Below, in pieces: positions 33,601 through 37,483 of a stretch of 64,000 bases of DNA; position 1 is the stretch's first letter; each line of letters opens with the position of its first letter. A program made the translations under genes and the position numbers. The notes below the pieces were generated by a model. That model was given only the letters and a program-made list of their open reading frames with translations, did not search any database and was not told the DNA's origin. Location: the NCBI RefSeq assembly GCF_001625305.1, contig NW_017802480.1, positions 732,394 to 796,393 of the forward strand, in the 5' to 3' direction. The DNA comes from Branchiostoma belcheri. Lineage: Eukaryota; Chordata; Leptocardii; Amphioxiformes; Branchiostomatidae.

Positions 33601-35438
33601 ACTGTCAAGTCTGGTGGAGACTAGGCATAGACTAAGAAAACAATCACTTCAAAACACACTATACCTTAAGTTAAATCTTCAGGCTTACATCTGACTTCAG
33701 CCATTGCCAAATTGCATTTAAGTGTTGTCATTTTATTTTTAGTAAAAAAAAGGAAACAAGAAAGGCAAAACAAGGCCAGCACACAGGGGATGTAGCCTGG
33801 ATGTTCTGACTGGACACAGGGCATCTGTAAGTGTCAATCTCCCCACCTGTTTCCCCTCATTACAACTCCTCAATTACTTCAACTCTCCTGGGAGAGAAGG
33901 AGGAGAAAGTGATTTGTAAGGAGGGTTTGAAGACTGTGAGAAGACAGCCAATTAGAATTGTCTTGGGAAAAACATGGAGGTTTAAAAAGCCTCCTTGGGA
34001 AAAAGTATCCAGACCTTTGTAGGGTCAAAATACTTTCTCTCTTGGTACATAAACAATACTTTATTGATACAACAAAAGTACAGTGACTTCTGTAAAGTCT
34101 ATACATACTGACAAATACCTGGGTAGTGGGTACAAAAGAATTAACCTATGTAAGTACAACTACAAGACTATACAAATCATCATGTTGAGTATGGCATGTC
34201 ACATATACTACTTGTTCTAAGGTCTAAACTTTCTTTGATATATTTACCAATTTGTACACAAAATAAGGTTATCTCCTTCTAGAATGTACAAAATCACACA
34301 TCGCCGAAATTTCCACCTGCCATATAATCAGAGTTGTCTGGTCTGTAGAGACAGTATAAGGACATTTGTAGGGTGAGAAATAGTTTCTTTTTTTGTTACC
34401 GATAGTTCGGTACCTTAAAAACAGTGACTGCATGCGCAGGTAGTGATCAATTTTAGCTGCCACTTAGTGAAATTGCCGAGATTGTACGTTAGGATGCTCT
34501 AATTTGTCTAATTTGCTCAAATTACCGTAATTTCAGACTGGCAAACGAGCTGGGGCGTCGAAAACTGTCAGACTTGATGTATATGGAGCATCCATGTCTG
34601 GTCTACATGAAGTTGATCAATCTATTGATTAATTGATAACTGATCACTGAAAAGAGAGTACAGAGTGTAGACAGAGCAATTGACTTCAGAAATAAAAATA
34701 GATTGTTTGCAATCTAGTACCTCATTTAAGGGGGTCCAAAATGTAATCATTTTGAGGTCTCGTCAAGACCTGCCCACCTACCAATGAACAAGACAATCCA
34801 TTAAAGCTTTCTCAAGTTATTGCGTTGACACACACAAACACACTACAGAAACTTCTAGGCAAAGATAGAAAGAAGATTCCTCCTACTCACCTGAAAGTGA
34901 GCACAGTCAGTGGTCTGTAGGAGTTGTGGCTGGTCTTAATTACTCGCCAGGTTCTTCCCCCAGATTAGAACACACACACACACACACACACATGTCTACA
35001 TGTATACAAAAACTAGCCTTCTTCGCAAAGGTAAAAGAAGAATTATCCTCCTCACCTAAATGTGAGCACAGTGAGCGGCCTGTAGGACTTGTGGCTGGTC
35101 TTACTGGCCAGGTTCTTCCCCCAGAAGTCATGCTGGAACAGTTCCCACACCGGCGTCTCTGCCAACAGGTCCTTATTGTTCACGATCGCCTCCGAATCGT
35201 CGAACAGAAACTCCCCGTCCCACGATCTCCAGAAACACAGGAGCGCAAACACACAAACAGTCACTGACGCCTTCTCTATGGACAGTTTAGGAACAGGTAA
35301 AAATCTGTCCCACTCAGGAGCTGGTTTCTTCTCCTTCTTGTGCGAAAATTCATCGCTTGAGCTGGAGGTTTTCCTGTTGGCTGGTTGGTGGTGGCCAGAG
35401 ATTCCGTTAGCAGCTTTGTGGTGTCTGTATGTGGTCAT
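510..35438 (-). CDS. TMTC4: TMTC4 orthologue, protein O-mannosyltransferase with TPRs (whole 17-exon coding span)
   Basis: Known of the family: TMTC1-4 are ER-membrane GT-C glycosyltransferases that O-mannosylate cadherin-type domains, with a multi-span N-terminal half and a luminal TPR C-terminal half. Seen here: joining exons 35056-35438, 24130-24349, 21827-21914, 18447-18559, 16972-17079, 13495-13656, 12817-13019, 9608-9782, 7229-7285, 6929-7000, 6707-6786, 6209-6316, 4488-4629, 3953-4067, 3289-3401, 2822-2891 and 510-679 gives 2379 bases, one frame, 792 residues. All junctions are GT..AG. Diagnostic stretches are [12 protein letters not shown] (residues 79-90), HPVHTE (about 195-200), [14 protein letters not shown] in exon 8, and TPR motifs such as [10 protein letters not shown] and DALNAWRNA. 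These match TMTC4 better than TMTC1-3 as I remember them. Human TMTC4 is about 740-760 residues; the excess here is mainly a longer polar N-terminus. An in-frame TAA lies six bases before the ATG. No nearby polyadenylation signal was recognised before the window edge. Confidence 0.95.
700..1000 (-). mobile_element. 3' end of a non-LTR retrotransposon (CR1/L2-like tail)
   Basis: Read on the minus strand it contains GACCCCAGGAAGAATAGTGC, a GGGGATC motif, AATAAA, and a (CAAA)n tail at 713-735. This is the usual look of a 5'-truncated CR1/L2-type 3' UTR. It lies in the last intron, next to the exon 17 acceptor. No coding part survives, so the clade is a guess. Confidence 0.55.
1001..2089. other. 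Intron 16 sequence, no gene seen
   Basis: AT-rich intron. Apart from a weak two-copy repeat around 1780-1915 (CTGCACTGGTA-like units) I see no coding, RNA or transposon signal. Confidence 0.6.
2090..2214. mobile_element. Fragment of the CAGGT-rich hAT-like MITE family
   Basis: Shares GCAGGT, TCAGAAATACC and the end TTTCCAGCCCTG with fuller copies at 41895-42224 and 47698-47930 and with the tandem copies at 25745-26135. Confidence 0.55.
2470..2850. repeat. Two-copy tandem repeat overlapping the exon 16 donor
   Basis: Units of about 225 bp start near 2485 (AAATCAAGCCACTG) and 2717 (AAATCAAGCGACTG). Each ends with a TATGGTAGTTTGCTGCC-like stretch, which in the second unit is the 3' part of exon 16. 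Inside is a fragment of the interspersed CAACTGGATATGATTTT element also found near 15450, 22830 and 58850. Confidence 0.6.
2822..2891 (-). CDS. TMTC4: TMTC4 coding exon 16 (TPR)
   Basis: Residues 714-737: [24 protein letters not shown]. It continues the TPR (A-x-x-L-Y-x-x-AI...P-x-AA-x-YHGNL). Acceptor CCCACAG, donor GTATGT. The donor-side part is echoed at 2592-2618. Confidence 0.93.
3289..3401 (-). CDS. TMTC4: TMTC4 coding exon 15 (TPR)
   Basis: Residues 676-713: [20 protein letters not shown], then [18 protein letters not shown]. LPNDxS...LANVLGK is a TMTC4 signature. Acceptor CCCACAG, donor GTATAC, phase 0 at the 3' end. Confidence 0.94.
3460..3900. repeat. Tandem repeat, about 200-bp unit, two-plus copies
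   Basis: GAGTTATCATGCTAAACC (3463), GAGTTATCGTGCTAAACC (3667) and GAGGTATCGTGCTATAG (3861) mark successive units. Each holds a TACATGTACA tract, GAAATCTTCTGTGAAAG and CAGGTCTCATCAAG. A single related unit lies at 34735-34870. Confidence 0.75.
3953..4067 (-). CDS. TMTC4: TMTC4 coding exon 14 (TPR)
   Basis: Residues 638-676: [39 protein letters not shown]. This closely follows the vertebrate TMTC4 block ([10 protein letters not shown], LKPxH, AWxNMI-LLDN-G) and is the strongest evidence for TMTC4 identity. Acceptor TTCCACAG, donor GTGAGA, one base into Gly. Confidence 0.95.
4393..4487 (-). repeat. Two tandem partial copies of the exon 13 donor edge
   Basis: The last 35 or so bases of exon 13 plus its donor (AACCTG|GTAAAT) recur twice downstream in transcription, at about 4449-4485 and 4393-4430. 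They still encode pieces resembling CYYNLGNL and keep AACCTG at or near the former donor position. Alternative donor use is possible but unproven. Confidence 0.7.
4488..4629 (-). CDS. TMTC4: TMTC4 coding exon 13 (TPR; downstream copy)
   Basis: Residues 590-637: [34 protein letters not shown], then [13 protein letters not shown]. Acceptor TTCTGTAG, donor GTAAAT. I chose this copy as the exon proper because only it runs through to [11 protein letters not shown] and a donor. An in-frame copy of its first 35 codons lies at 4676-4779, and its 3' edge is repeated at 4393-4485. Confidence 0.92.
4676..4779 (-). pseudogene. TMTC4: In-frame duplicate of the 5' part of TMTC4 exon 13
   Basis: Begins with the same A-CCA-GAG edge at a strong acceptor (TTCCTTTTAG) exactly 150 bp upstream of the exon 13 acceptor, and encodes the same residues from PEFAAAW to AIKHR. 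It lacks the [11 protein letters not shown] end and any donor. It stays open and in frame through the 15-residue bridge [15 protein letters not shown] into the real exon. Using this acceptor with read-through would insert 50 residues including a second TPR helix pair. It may equally be non-functional. Confidence 0.85.
5110..5530. repeat. Tandem repeat, about 170-bp unit, three copies
   Basis: TAAAGAAGACATCAC begins units near 5124, 5295 and 5467. Shared pieces are GGCCATT-CAAA, GGACATTT-TCCCAAG and AATTTTGGTCCTTTTAAGTT. Related units occur in the opposite orientation at 16330-16600. Confidence 0.8.
5835..6035 (+). mobile_element. Degenerate tRNA-derived SINE
   Basis: A B-box-like GAGTTCTGATCC follows a leader with tRNA-like spacing. 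Then comes the common SINE body (GACAGGAATTTCCCTAGCAC, AATGAACC). A diverged body-like stretch recurs near 48390. Not a functional tRNA. Confidence 0.5.
6209..6316 (-). CDS. TMTC4: TMTC4 coding exon 12 (TPR)
   Basis: Residues 554-590: [20 protein letters not shown] then [17 protein letters not shown] full TPR with the N-x-L-x-x-x-L-x-x-x-G and A-x-x-x-L-x-x-A pattern. Acceptor CCCCAG, donor GTGAGT. Confidence 0.93.
6707..6786 (-). CDS. TMTC4: TMTC4 coding exon 11 (TPR begins)
   Basis: Residues 528-554: [20 protein letters not shown] and onward, the first clear TPR. The helix A pattern (HYNIGK...G) and helix B ([10 protein letters not shown]) are visible. Acceptor CTCCCAG, donor GTTAGT; ends two bases into Arg. 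Confidence 0.92.
6929..7000 (-). CDS. TMTC4: TMTC4 coding exon 10
   Basis: Residues 504-527: [24 protein letters not shown]. It matches the family's W-x-x-E-E-x-LF...A-L-x-V-C-P-x-N-AK linker that precedes the TPR array. Acceptor TTCCCAG, donor GTGAGA, phase 0. Confidence 0.92.
7229..7285 (-). CDS. TMTC4: TMTC4 coding exon 9 (last membrane helix)
   Basis: Residues 485-503: [19 protein letters not shown], a 19-residue exon that is almost exactly one membrane helix and the last before the luminal TPR domain. Acceptor TTTTCAG, donor GTAAGA, phase 0 on both sides. Confidence 0.9.
7388..7470. mobile_element. 3' fragment of the CAGGT-rich hAT-like MITE
   Basis: CAGGTAAAATTTGTCTGATG, TTATTTTCAATGTTACCTGC and the end TTTCAAGCCCTG match the right end of the copy at 41895-42224. 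Confidence 0.6.
7680..8960. repeat. Minisatellite of about 120-140-bp units, nine to ten copies, in intron 8
   Basis: ATTCTGGCACAT-like motifs recur near 7725, 7829, 7967, 8260, 8381, 8515, 8638, 8770 and 8908. Each is followed by TTTTCTGAAGTGGTC, CAGACTTTGTTCTTTTGACA and GGCTCAAAAACAGAAAGCAAG. Units are 70-90% alike by eye. Confidence 0.85.
9240..9608. repeat. Tandem/interspersed repeat reaching the last bases of exon 8
   Basis: Two units of about 131 bp (9350-9477 and 9478-9608) share ACCAGTTACCAT, GTCCAGGT, GAAGAAAC and the end ACCTTTTTCCAG. In the second unit that end is the exon 8 donor junction itself. The same sequence family lies just after the donors of exon 6 (13140-13420) and exon 4 (18150-18400). 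Confidence 0.7.
9608..9782 (-). CDS. TMTC4: TMTC4 coding exon 8
   Basis: Residues 426-484. [21 protein letters not shown] is followed by [17 protein letters not shown], one of the most conserved TMTC blocks. The exon ends CSWKK at donor GTACCT. A minisatellite of about 131 bp directly after the donor repeats the last dozen exon bases (see 9240-9608). Confidence 0.94.
9932..10153. mobile_element. Near-perfect palindromic MITE (about 90-bp arms)
   Basis: The left arm starts TAACATCTGTGTCCATAATA and the right arm ends in its reverse complement. The match runs about 90 bp on each side, through AAATAGTGTGCT and TTACTGCAACATAC, around a loop of about 40 bp. No clear target duplication. Transcribed within intron 7, it would fold into a long hairpin. 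Confidence 0.85.
10200..10893. repeat. Two-copy tandem duplication, about 380-bp unit
   Basis: The block AAAAAGTGTAAGAAGCTTTC...GGTTTTCTGACAGGAAAAGG...ATCAAAGAGCT at 10380-10500 recurs almost unchanged at 10775-10893. Weaker similarity extends upstream in both. Confidence 0.8.
11039..11320. repeat. Two-copy tandem repeat, about 165-bp unit
   Basis: ACAGATAACTTTGAAACAGA (11048) and ACAGATATCTTTGAAACAGA (11214) head two units, each with AAGTGACCA and GCATAT downstream. Confidence 0.7.
11500..12760. repeat. Tandem repeat region, about 200-260-bp units, three clear copies
   Basis: TGGTTTATTTGG-CACCAATCAC recurs near 12050, 12240 and 12550. It is followed by TAGTTCCGGCCC, CTTTATTTGG-AGC-AATCT and AACTCAATCCA. 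TTCTACAAGGACCATGATTG also appears twice (11503, 11670). Confidence 0.75.
12817..13019 (-). CDS. TMTC4: TMTC4 coding exon 7
   Basis: Residues 359 to 426 (split Arg). It opens [15 protein letters not shown], continues with the aromatic [14 protein letters not shown] conserved in TMTC4, and ends in a second membrane helix ([18 protein letters not shown]). Acceptor TCTTCAG, donor GTAAGC. Confidence 0.93.
13140..13420. repeat. Interspersed repeat copy just after the exon 6 donor
   Basis: ACTCTGTCCTGCCACTTGCT, CCAGTTACCATGGTGACAG, GTCCAGGTCATTGCC, GAGAAGAAG and AAAAACAATGTTTTCC match the unit at 9240-9600 and, less well, 18150-18400. Confidence 0.7.
13495..13656 (-). CDS. TMTC4: TMTC4 coding exon 6 (DUF1736 core)
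   Basis: Residues 305-358. It contains a membrane helix ([17 protein letters not shown]) and the loop [20 protein letters not shown]; the P-x-F...DNPA pattern is characteristic of TMTC proteins. Acceptor ATTCCAG, donor GTCAGT (weaker than the others). Phase 0 on both sides. Confidence 0.92.
13795..13995. repeat. Pyrimidine-rich tract
   Basis: About 200 bases dominated by C and T on the plus strand (TTCTTTCTCTTCTG, CTCTTCTCTTCTTTTCC). No gene. The open frames across it are low-complexity. Confidence 0.7.
14820..16090. repeat. Minisatellite of about 115-150-bp units, about ten copies, in intron 5
   Basis: Repeated landmarks are ATTCCTGCAGACCCTGCC, TTGAATTCCAAACACTGTCT, TGTTTTCCCCATTGTCAA and CACATCCTGGTACATGTGCT. 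The central units (15640-15970) are nearly identical and outer units decay. Confidence 0.85.
15445..15562. mobile_element. Interspersed repeat with a self-complementary CTGAAACGTC region
   Basis: TACTCAAGCAACTGGATATG, TCAGACGTTTCAGCTAGTAT and AGCTTTCGTCAGTGACTG occur here and at 58800-58985 (opposite order), with a partial copy at 22823-22875. A TGTCTAACCTTCATC end matches the other copies. It interrupts the 14820-16090 array. The element type is uncertain. Confidence 0.65.
16330..16605. repeat. Tandem repeat, two units, inverted relative to 5110-5530
   Basis: GGTGATGTCTTCTTTAGGGA occurs at about 16358 and 16530, the reverse complement of the unit start at 5124, 5295 and 5467. AGGACCAAAATCCTTTTCTT also matches in reverse. 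Confidence 0.8.
16972..17079 (-). CDS. TMTC4: TMTC4 coding exon 5
   Basis: Residues 269-304, in phase on both sides: [12 protein letters not shown], then a charged stretch with [12 protein letters not shown]. Acceptor CTTGCAG, donor GTAGGG. It corresponds to the vertebrate segment between the KEQGIT helix and the DUF1736 region. Confidence 0.92.
17105..17910. repeat. Minisatellite of about 210-bp units, four copies, in intron 4
   Basis: AGGTTAGCTTCTGG-GTCTGG, AATGAACATGTCTGTG, ATAATCTCGTCTCCACCACT, GCAATTTTTGAACTATA and CCATAGCAAGTTAGCAAACA repeat with starts near 17115, 17325, 17535 and 17725. Confidence 0.85.
18150..18400. repeat. Interspersed repeat copy just after the exon 4 donor
   Basis: AACACCAGTCACCATGGTGA, TTTGGAGAAGAGGAA and TAAAAACAATAATGTTTCCC match the copies at 13140-13420 and 9240-9600, more diverged. 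Confidence 0.6.
18447..18559 (-). CDS. TMTC4: TMTC4 coding exon 4
   Basis: Residues 231-268. A short Cys-rich luminal or loop piece ([10 protein letters not shown]) is followed by a membrane helix ([17 protein letters not shown]) and the conserved KEQGIT. Acceptor CTGCCAG, donor GTAAGT, ends in phase 0. Its acceptor half is duplicated at 18717-18772. Confidence 0.92.
18717..18772 (-). pseudogene. TMTC4: Echo of the acceptor half of TMTC4 exon 4
   Basis: AAGGACTCTGGACAGCACTG and AAGGTCCTGGGCTCCTGTCA copy the first 40 or so bases of exon 4 plus its acceptor, about 187 bp upstream in transcription. The acceptor AG is kept (TGACAG|GAGCCC). The rest of the exon and its donor are missing. Confidence 0.85.
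19260..20140. repeat. Minisatellite of about 190-250-bp units, four copies, in intron 3
   Basis: GACCTGTTTTTTGGGTGTCC, CTTGGTACATAAAAAGACAT, AAGTTGCCATAAAAACTT, TCAGCACATGGTAAGACATC and TTGAAATATTCTGAAT recur in four units starting near 19285, 19545, 19737 and 19975. Confidence 0.85.
20140..20545. promoter_or_regulatory. CpG-rich unique block inside intron 3
   Basis: About 400 bp with many CG dinucleotides (CACCCGCACGCAACCACCGC, GCGCGTTTG, ACGACGCGTGTG, CTCCGGCGC), in contrast to the AT-rich, CG-poor introns around it. It has no open frame of note and no repeat partner in the window. It could be an intragenic promoter, an enhancer, or an unmethylated element. Function is inference only. Confidence 0.4.
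20545..21245. repeat. Tandem repeat, about 187-bp unit, two strong and one to two weak copies
   Basis: The span from ATGGTGTGTCAAATACACTG to ACCTAGAATCATTCCCAAAT at 20919-21054 is repeated almost exactly at 21100-21237. Weaker units begin near 20570. Confidence 0.85.
21425..21640. repeat. Tandem repeat, about 100-bp unit, three copies
   Basis: GGCAGCAGGGAGAAG-TTAA recurs at about 21453, 21538 and 21616, with CACTGAAGT and TTGGCTGCCAATTC between. Confidence 0.75.
21827..21914 (-). CDS. TMTC4: TMTC4 coding exon 3
   Basis: Residues 202 to the first base of codon 231. It starts [17 protein letters not shown], a family signature next to a membrane helix, and ends ...YVRSCHE. Acceptor TTGCCAG, donor GTGAGT. 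The frame follows directly from HPVHTES in exon 2. Confidence 0.93.
22783..22920. mobile_element. Fragment of the CAACTGGATATGATTTT interspersed element
   Basis: ATGAAGGTTAGACATTCAG, GTAATAAG, AGCAGTTACTCAAGCAACTG and GGTCAGACGTTAC correspond to the copy at 58797-58990, here truncated. Confidence 0.6.
22921..24129. other. Intron 2 sequence, no gene seen
   Basis: Unremarkable intron. A GAGGAAGACCAGAGTGACTG stretch near 23939 resembles the flank of a retroelement. Otherwise nothing supported. Confidence 0.55.
24130..24349 (-). CDS. TMTC4: TMTC4 coding exon 2
   Basis: Residues 128-201, from [13 protein letters not shown] to HPVHTES. It contains two hydrophobic stretches (about 144-168 and 182-197). 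The acceptor is CCACAG and the donor GTAAGT. It completes the split Arg codon of exon 1 and ends in phase 0. The 5' part of this exon is repeated three to four times just upstream (see 24436-25020). Confidence 0.93.
24436..25020 (-). pseudogene. TMTC4: Array of three to four echoes of the acceptor half of TMTC4 exon 2
   Basis: Units of about 170-178 bp carry the first 90 or so bases of exon 2 plus its acceptor and flanking intron: 24436-24530, 24596-24703, 24772-24876 and a remnant at 24968-25020. The first three keep an acceptor AG and encode [13 protein letters not shown]...NLLLHAAI. All break off where exon 2 continues [10 protein letters not shown], and none has an obvious donor. They lie upstream of the real exon in transcription. 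Confidence 0.88.
25745..26135. repeat. Tandem repeat of about 90-bp units from the CAGGT-rich MITE, four copies
   Basis: GGACCAGTGCAGGTTAGGTG recurs near 25749, 25849, 25937 and 26027, each followed by AGACATCAGAAATACCTGCA and TTTTACCTGCACTAACCTGC. It looks like local amplification of part of a transposon. Confidence 0.85.
26210..27240. repeat. Degenerate tandem repeat region interrupted by a MITE
   Basis: AAAATTAAGTCAG, TAATGGAGCTTAAGAAATCTG and AAAAGCAATT-CC-AGA pieces recur near 26290, 26390, 26980 and 27105. The units are strongly diverged. Confidence 0.5.
26421..26745. mobile_element. MITE with AGGCCTAGGAAAAAA termini (family D, copy 1)
   Basis: The left end AGGCCTAGGAAAAAAAATTC...TGTTTCCTGTTTC is matched in reverse by GAAACAGGAAACACAGC...TTTTTTCCTAGGCCT at the right. 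Inverted repeats are about 33 bp and the element about 325 bp. A second copy is at 49500-50283. Confidence 0.85.
27260..27760. repeat. Two-copy tandem duplication, about 330-bp unit
   Basis: CACCTGCTACCTGTGGGGTA...TGGACTGGGAGC...TCCGCTAACGGAG...TAACTGGAACTTTGTTGGAT at 27269-27405 is repeated at 27602-27740. Confidence 0.85.
27420..28030 (+). repeat. (GGTT)n microsatellite with GCTT and CGGT variants
   Basis: TTGC/TTGG tetranucleotide tracts at 27428-27490 and 27548-27600, pure GGTT at about 27818-27893 and 27918-27955, turning to CGGT at 27956-27975. G-rich on the plus strand. Confidence 0.95.
28200..28510. repeat. Two-copy tandem repeat, about 207-bp unit
   Basis: AAATTTGCAGCTAGC...ACTGAATCAGCCTGC...AAAAGGTTATGGATAACAAC at 28205-28297 recurs at 28412-28503. 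Confidence 0.85.
28510..28762. promoter_or_regulatory. Repeat-free block with CG and homeodomain-like sites (possible regulatory element)
   Basis: Wedged between two tandem arrays in intron 1. It holds GTTAATTGAAAACTCGTC, ATTGATTGAG and several CG dinucleotides. A long minus-strand frame crosses it but has no family resemblance. Regulatory role is a guess. Confidence 0.25.
28763..29920. repeat. Minisatellite of about 145-205-bp units, seven copies, in intron 1
   Basis: AACACCGTGGCAATTTGG-AAATGTCATC recurs near 28773, 28935, 29078, 29224, 29370, 29580 and 29723. Between are TTTGATAAGAATTTTCC, a CTTTCTTTCTCTCTTTC tract and CTTATTAACTTGTCTATTAT. Confidence 0.9.
30052..30440 (-). mobile_element. 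3' end of a non-LTR retrotransposon with (ATTCA)n-type tail
   Basis: On the minus strand it ends in AATAAAG followed by ATTCAATTCAATTCAATT, a typical short-repeat LINE tail. Inside are two diverged units of about 105 bp (AAAGATACGACTTTCACGGT and a relative). No coding region is left. Confidence 0.55.
30539..30750. mobile_element. MITE family A, copy 1 (GAGGGYCTGCATGCC ends)
   Basis: About 212 bp. It runs from GAGGGTCTGCATGCCC to CCCCCCATGCAGGCCCTC. The interior is rich in CGTAATTCGTAA motifs. Other copies are at 38579-38787, 44909-45309 and 57004-57214. Confidence 0.85.
30896..30990. mobile_element. Palindromic TAGCCTGG MITE, copy 1
   Basis: CAGACCCAGAGCACACTGGA-CACAAAGTATCTC is followed at once by its near-perfect complement (about 34-bp arms, no loop). 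A relative is at 47262-47350. Confidence 0.85.
31080..33440. repeat. Satellite of about 355-385-bp units, five to six copies, in intron 1
   Basis: TTTATTTCATGCACGACATA recurs at 31269, 31624, 32003, 32365 (GCATGACATA) and 32751. Shared downstream pieces are CAGACCCCAGAACTGATATA, GGAGAAAGGAGCAGGACAG, GACTGCACAAGTCACTTTCA, GCCTACACAGGCCAGCT and GAGGAGCTGGCCTGTGTAGG. Open frames in it are not coding. Confidence 0.92.
33441..34734. other. Intron 1 sequence, no gene seen
   Basis: Mostly unique AT-rich DNA. ACTTTATTGATACAACAAAA near 34057 may be a LINE 3' end in reverse, but nothing firm. Confidence 0.5.
34884..34993 (-). pseudogene. TMTC4: Echo of the donor half of TMTC4 exon 1, followed by a (CA)n tract
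   Basis: About 87 bp matching the exon 1 3' end. It keeps the [11 protein letters not shown] coding and the donor (TTCAG|GTGAG), but a 4-base insertion (GAGTAATTAAG against CAGTAAG) shifts the frame and adds a TAA. The upstream three-quarters of exon 1 is absent. (CA)n begins at 34972. Confidence 0.85.
35056..35438 (-). CDS. TMTC4: TMTC4 coding exon 1 (start codon, TM1, Asp-Asp motif)
   Basis: Residues 1-128. It opens with a polar, Ser/Lys-rich cytosolic tail of about 55 residues. A hydrophobic segment follows (about 57-71, [13 protein letters not shown]), then the first luminal loop with [12 protein letters not shown]. In GT-C enzymes the acidic pair in this loop is the expected catalytic or metal site (family knowledge). 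The exon ends in TVLTF plus two bases of an Arg codon, followed by donor GTGAGG. The start is the only in-frame ATG before TM1, with TAA in frame just upstream. Confidence 0.93.
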
Positions 35439-35461
35439 TATTTATCAGTTACTTCTATACT
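35439..35461 (-). promoter_or_regulatory. TMTC4: Likely 5' UTR splice acceptor and upstream in-frame stop of TMTC4
   Basis: On the minus strand CTCTGCAG|TATAGAAG lies 21 bases before the ATG, followed by GATAAATAATG, in which TAA is in frame with the start. The pyrimidine tract is weak, so the exact 5' boundary is uncertain. Confidence 0.5.
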
Positions 35462-36829
35462 GCAGAGTATGTCCATGAGGTATGTGATGGCAGCAGCTTC
35501 AAGAGTTTTGTGGTAAAGTCACCAGGTTTCAACCTCACTCATGGCAGCATTTTGATGTCAATTATGGCTGAGTATTGCACATTGTCGCTCTGTCAGTGTT
35601 TCTGTAGTGGCATAAAGACAAAACAAGAAGAACAGGTTTAGGTATTGAAAAGATAACAATAAAGTAAGATATTTTGTTTACGTGAAGTTTGCTGAACCAT
35701 AATGATAAGGTTAGTGCTCTAACAAGTGTAACGAAGTGACAATACAGATGTACATAGCAGAAAGCACAAGACAAAAGCAAAAAATCTTTCAAATACAAAA
35801 TGTATAAGACGTTACCTTGTATATTTTGACACAATTACTACTACACGTATTAGCCTAGATATCTAGCTCAAACTTCGATAGGTAAAACAACAAACTTTCC
35901 TTGCCAAACTAGGACAGAAAGTGCTTCAGAGGAGCAACTGTCAGATTCAACAAACGACCACGAACAAAAATAAACACTTGGGCTTAAACAGGGTCTAATT
36001 TTCAACACATACAACCCTGTACAAACACACCCCATACAGACATGTGTATCTGTTAGCCCAAGGGTCACACCACATTTAACATATCAATGGAGCAGAGAGC
36101 TTTCCTTCAACACAACCTTTAACCTGGCGAAGAATACAGGGGATCAGCAAATGGTACTGTGCAAAAAGAATAGAATCTACAAACTATACAATAAGCACTT
36201 GGAAAGTGTAAACCTTTTGCACTTTTGTTAGGAAAGCTGTTAGCATCTTATACCTGTTCCTATCAATCAGTACAGATATAATGCTAAAAGGTAACCTTAC
36301 CCAGAGGGTTAACATGCCATACATGTACATATATAACATATAGAAGAGCTATTAATTAACATGTTGCTGTTTGTATGAGAAACAAGTGATTTCATTGGCA
36401 TGGCCACTTGTCCTTTATGCTACCCATTCCTATTTCAATAGCACTATGGATATGGAAGAAAGCATTAGAAATGCATCTACAATATTTCTGAACAAAAGCA
36501 ATCATCATATAGTGAAAGAAAAGATACATGTATACCCTCATTCATTGGCAGGTAGATAAATTCTCTAATCTGCATTATCTGATTACACAAAGGCCTTTCA
36601 GCACTGTATGTACAATACAGCTAAATGTTCATAATCTACACAACACGAAAGATATGTCACAGCTTGAGGCCACACAGCTAGACTCTTAGGAGGCATACCT
36701 TATACAAACAGAAACCCAATGCATAGGACAACACTATTGTATGACTGACATAACTTACAATGTGGAAGAGGCAATACAGTGACTTGACCACCCATGCAAG
36801 TTTGCAGACACTCGACCCAGACAGTCAAA
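35462..36829. other. Upstream or 5' UTR intron, no gene seen
   Basis: Unique AT-rich DNA without coding, RNA or transposon signals I can support. Confidence 0.55.
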
Positions 36830-37330
36830 ATATGAAGACAGTCTCTCAGCTGTTTCTACTGACAACACCAAATAATACGCTTGACCTTTCCCAAGGTCTG
36901 CTTTCTGAGAAGTGAAGACAGGTTACCCAAGGAACCTGCTGAGTAAGTAAGTTGGTCTTAGCTCCAAGGGCAGTTTTTATAAGAAGGGGTAGAAAAAATC
37001 ACTCACCATCAGTCAAAATAGGAAAAATATCTTCTTTTTTCAGCTGTGAACACCAAGCAATGCTTGAGACTTTTTCTGAGTTCTCTCAGAACTGAAGACA
37101 GCTTACCCAAGAACTTTGGAGTTCTAAGGGGAAATGGACTAAAAAAAGCAATTTTGATACTCACCTTCATATGCATGTAGACTATCACCCTACATTAATT
37201 TTGGACTTGTCTCAATTGACAACATCAAACAACACTCAAACTCACAACCTCTTCCAAGGTCTGATTTCTTAGAACTGAAGACAGCTTAACCCAAGGACTC
37301 TGCTGTGTTGTTTCTTTGTTCCAAGGTGAT
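36830..37330. repeat. Tandem repeat, about 180-bp unit, three copies
   Basis: GAACTGAAGACAGCTTACCC-AAG recurs near 36910, 37090 and 37275, with ACAACACCAA-CAA, CCAAGGTCTG and GTTCTAAGG-like pieces between. Confidence 0.8.
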
Positions 37331-37483
37331 TTTTTAAAGGGGGGAGAGGGCTGAACTCAGTTTGTGTGCGCCATGTGGAGCCCACATTGTACCAACAATG
37401 GAGTTGTGTTCACTGCTAAACAGGTCCAGCTGGCCCAGTGGGGTAAGGAAGCCCAGGGGCTTGAGTTGACCACTCCAGGGAGG

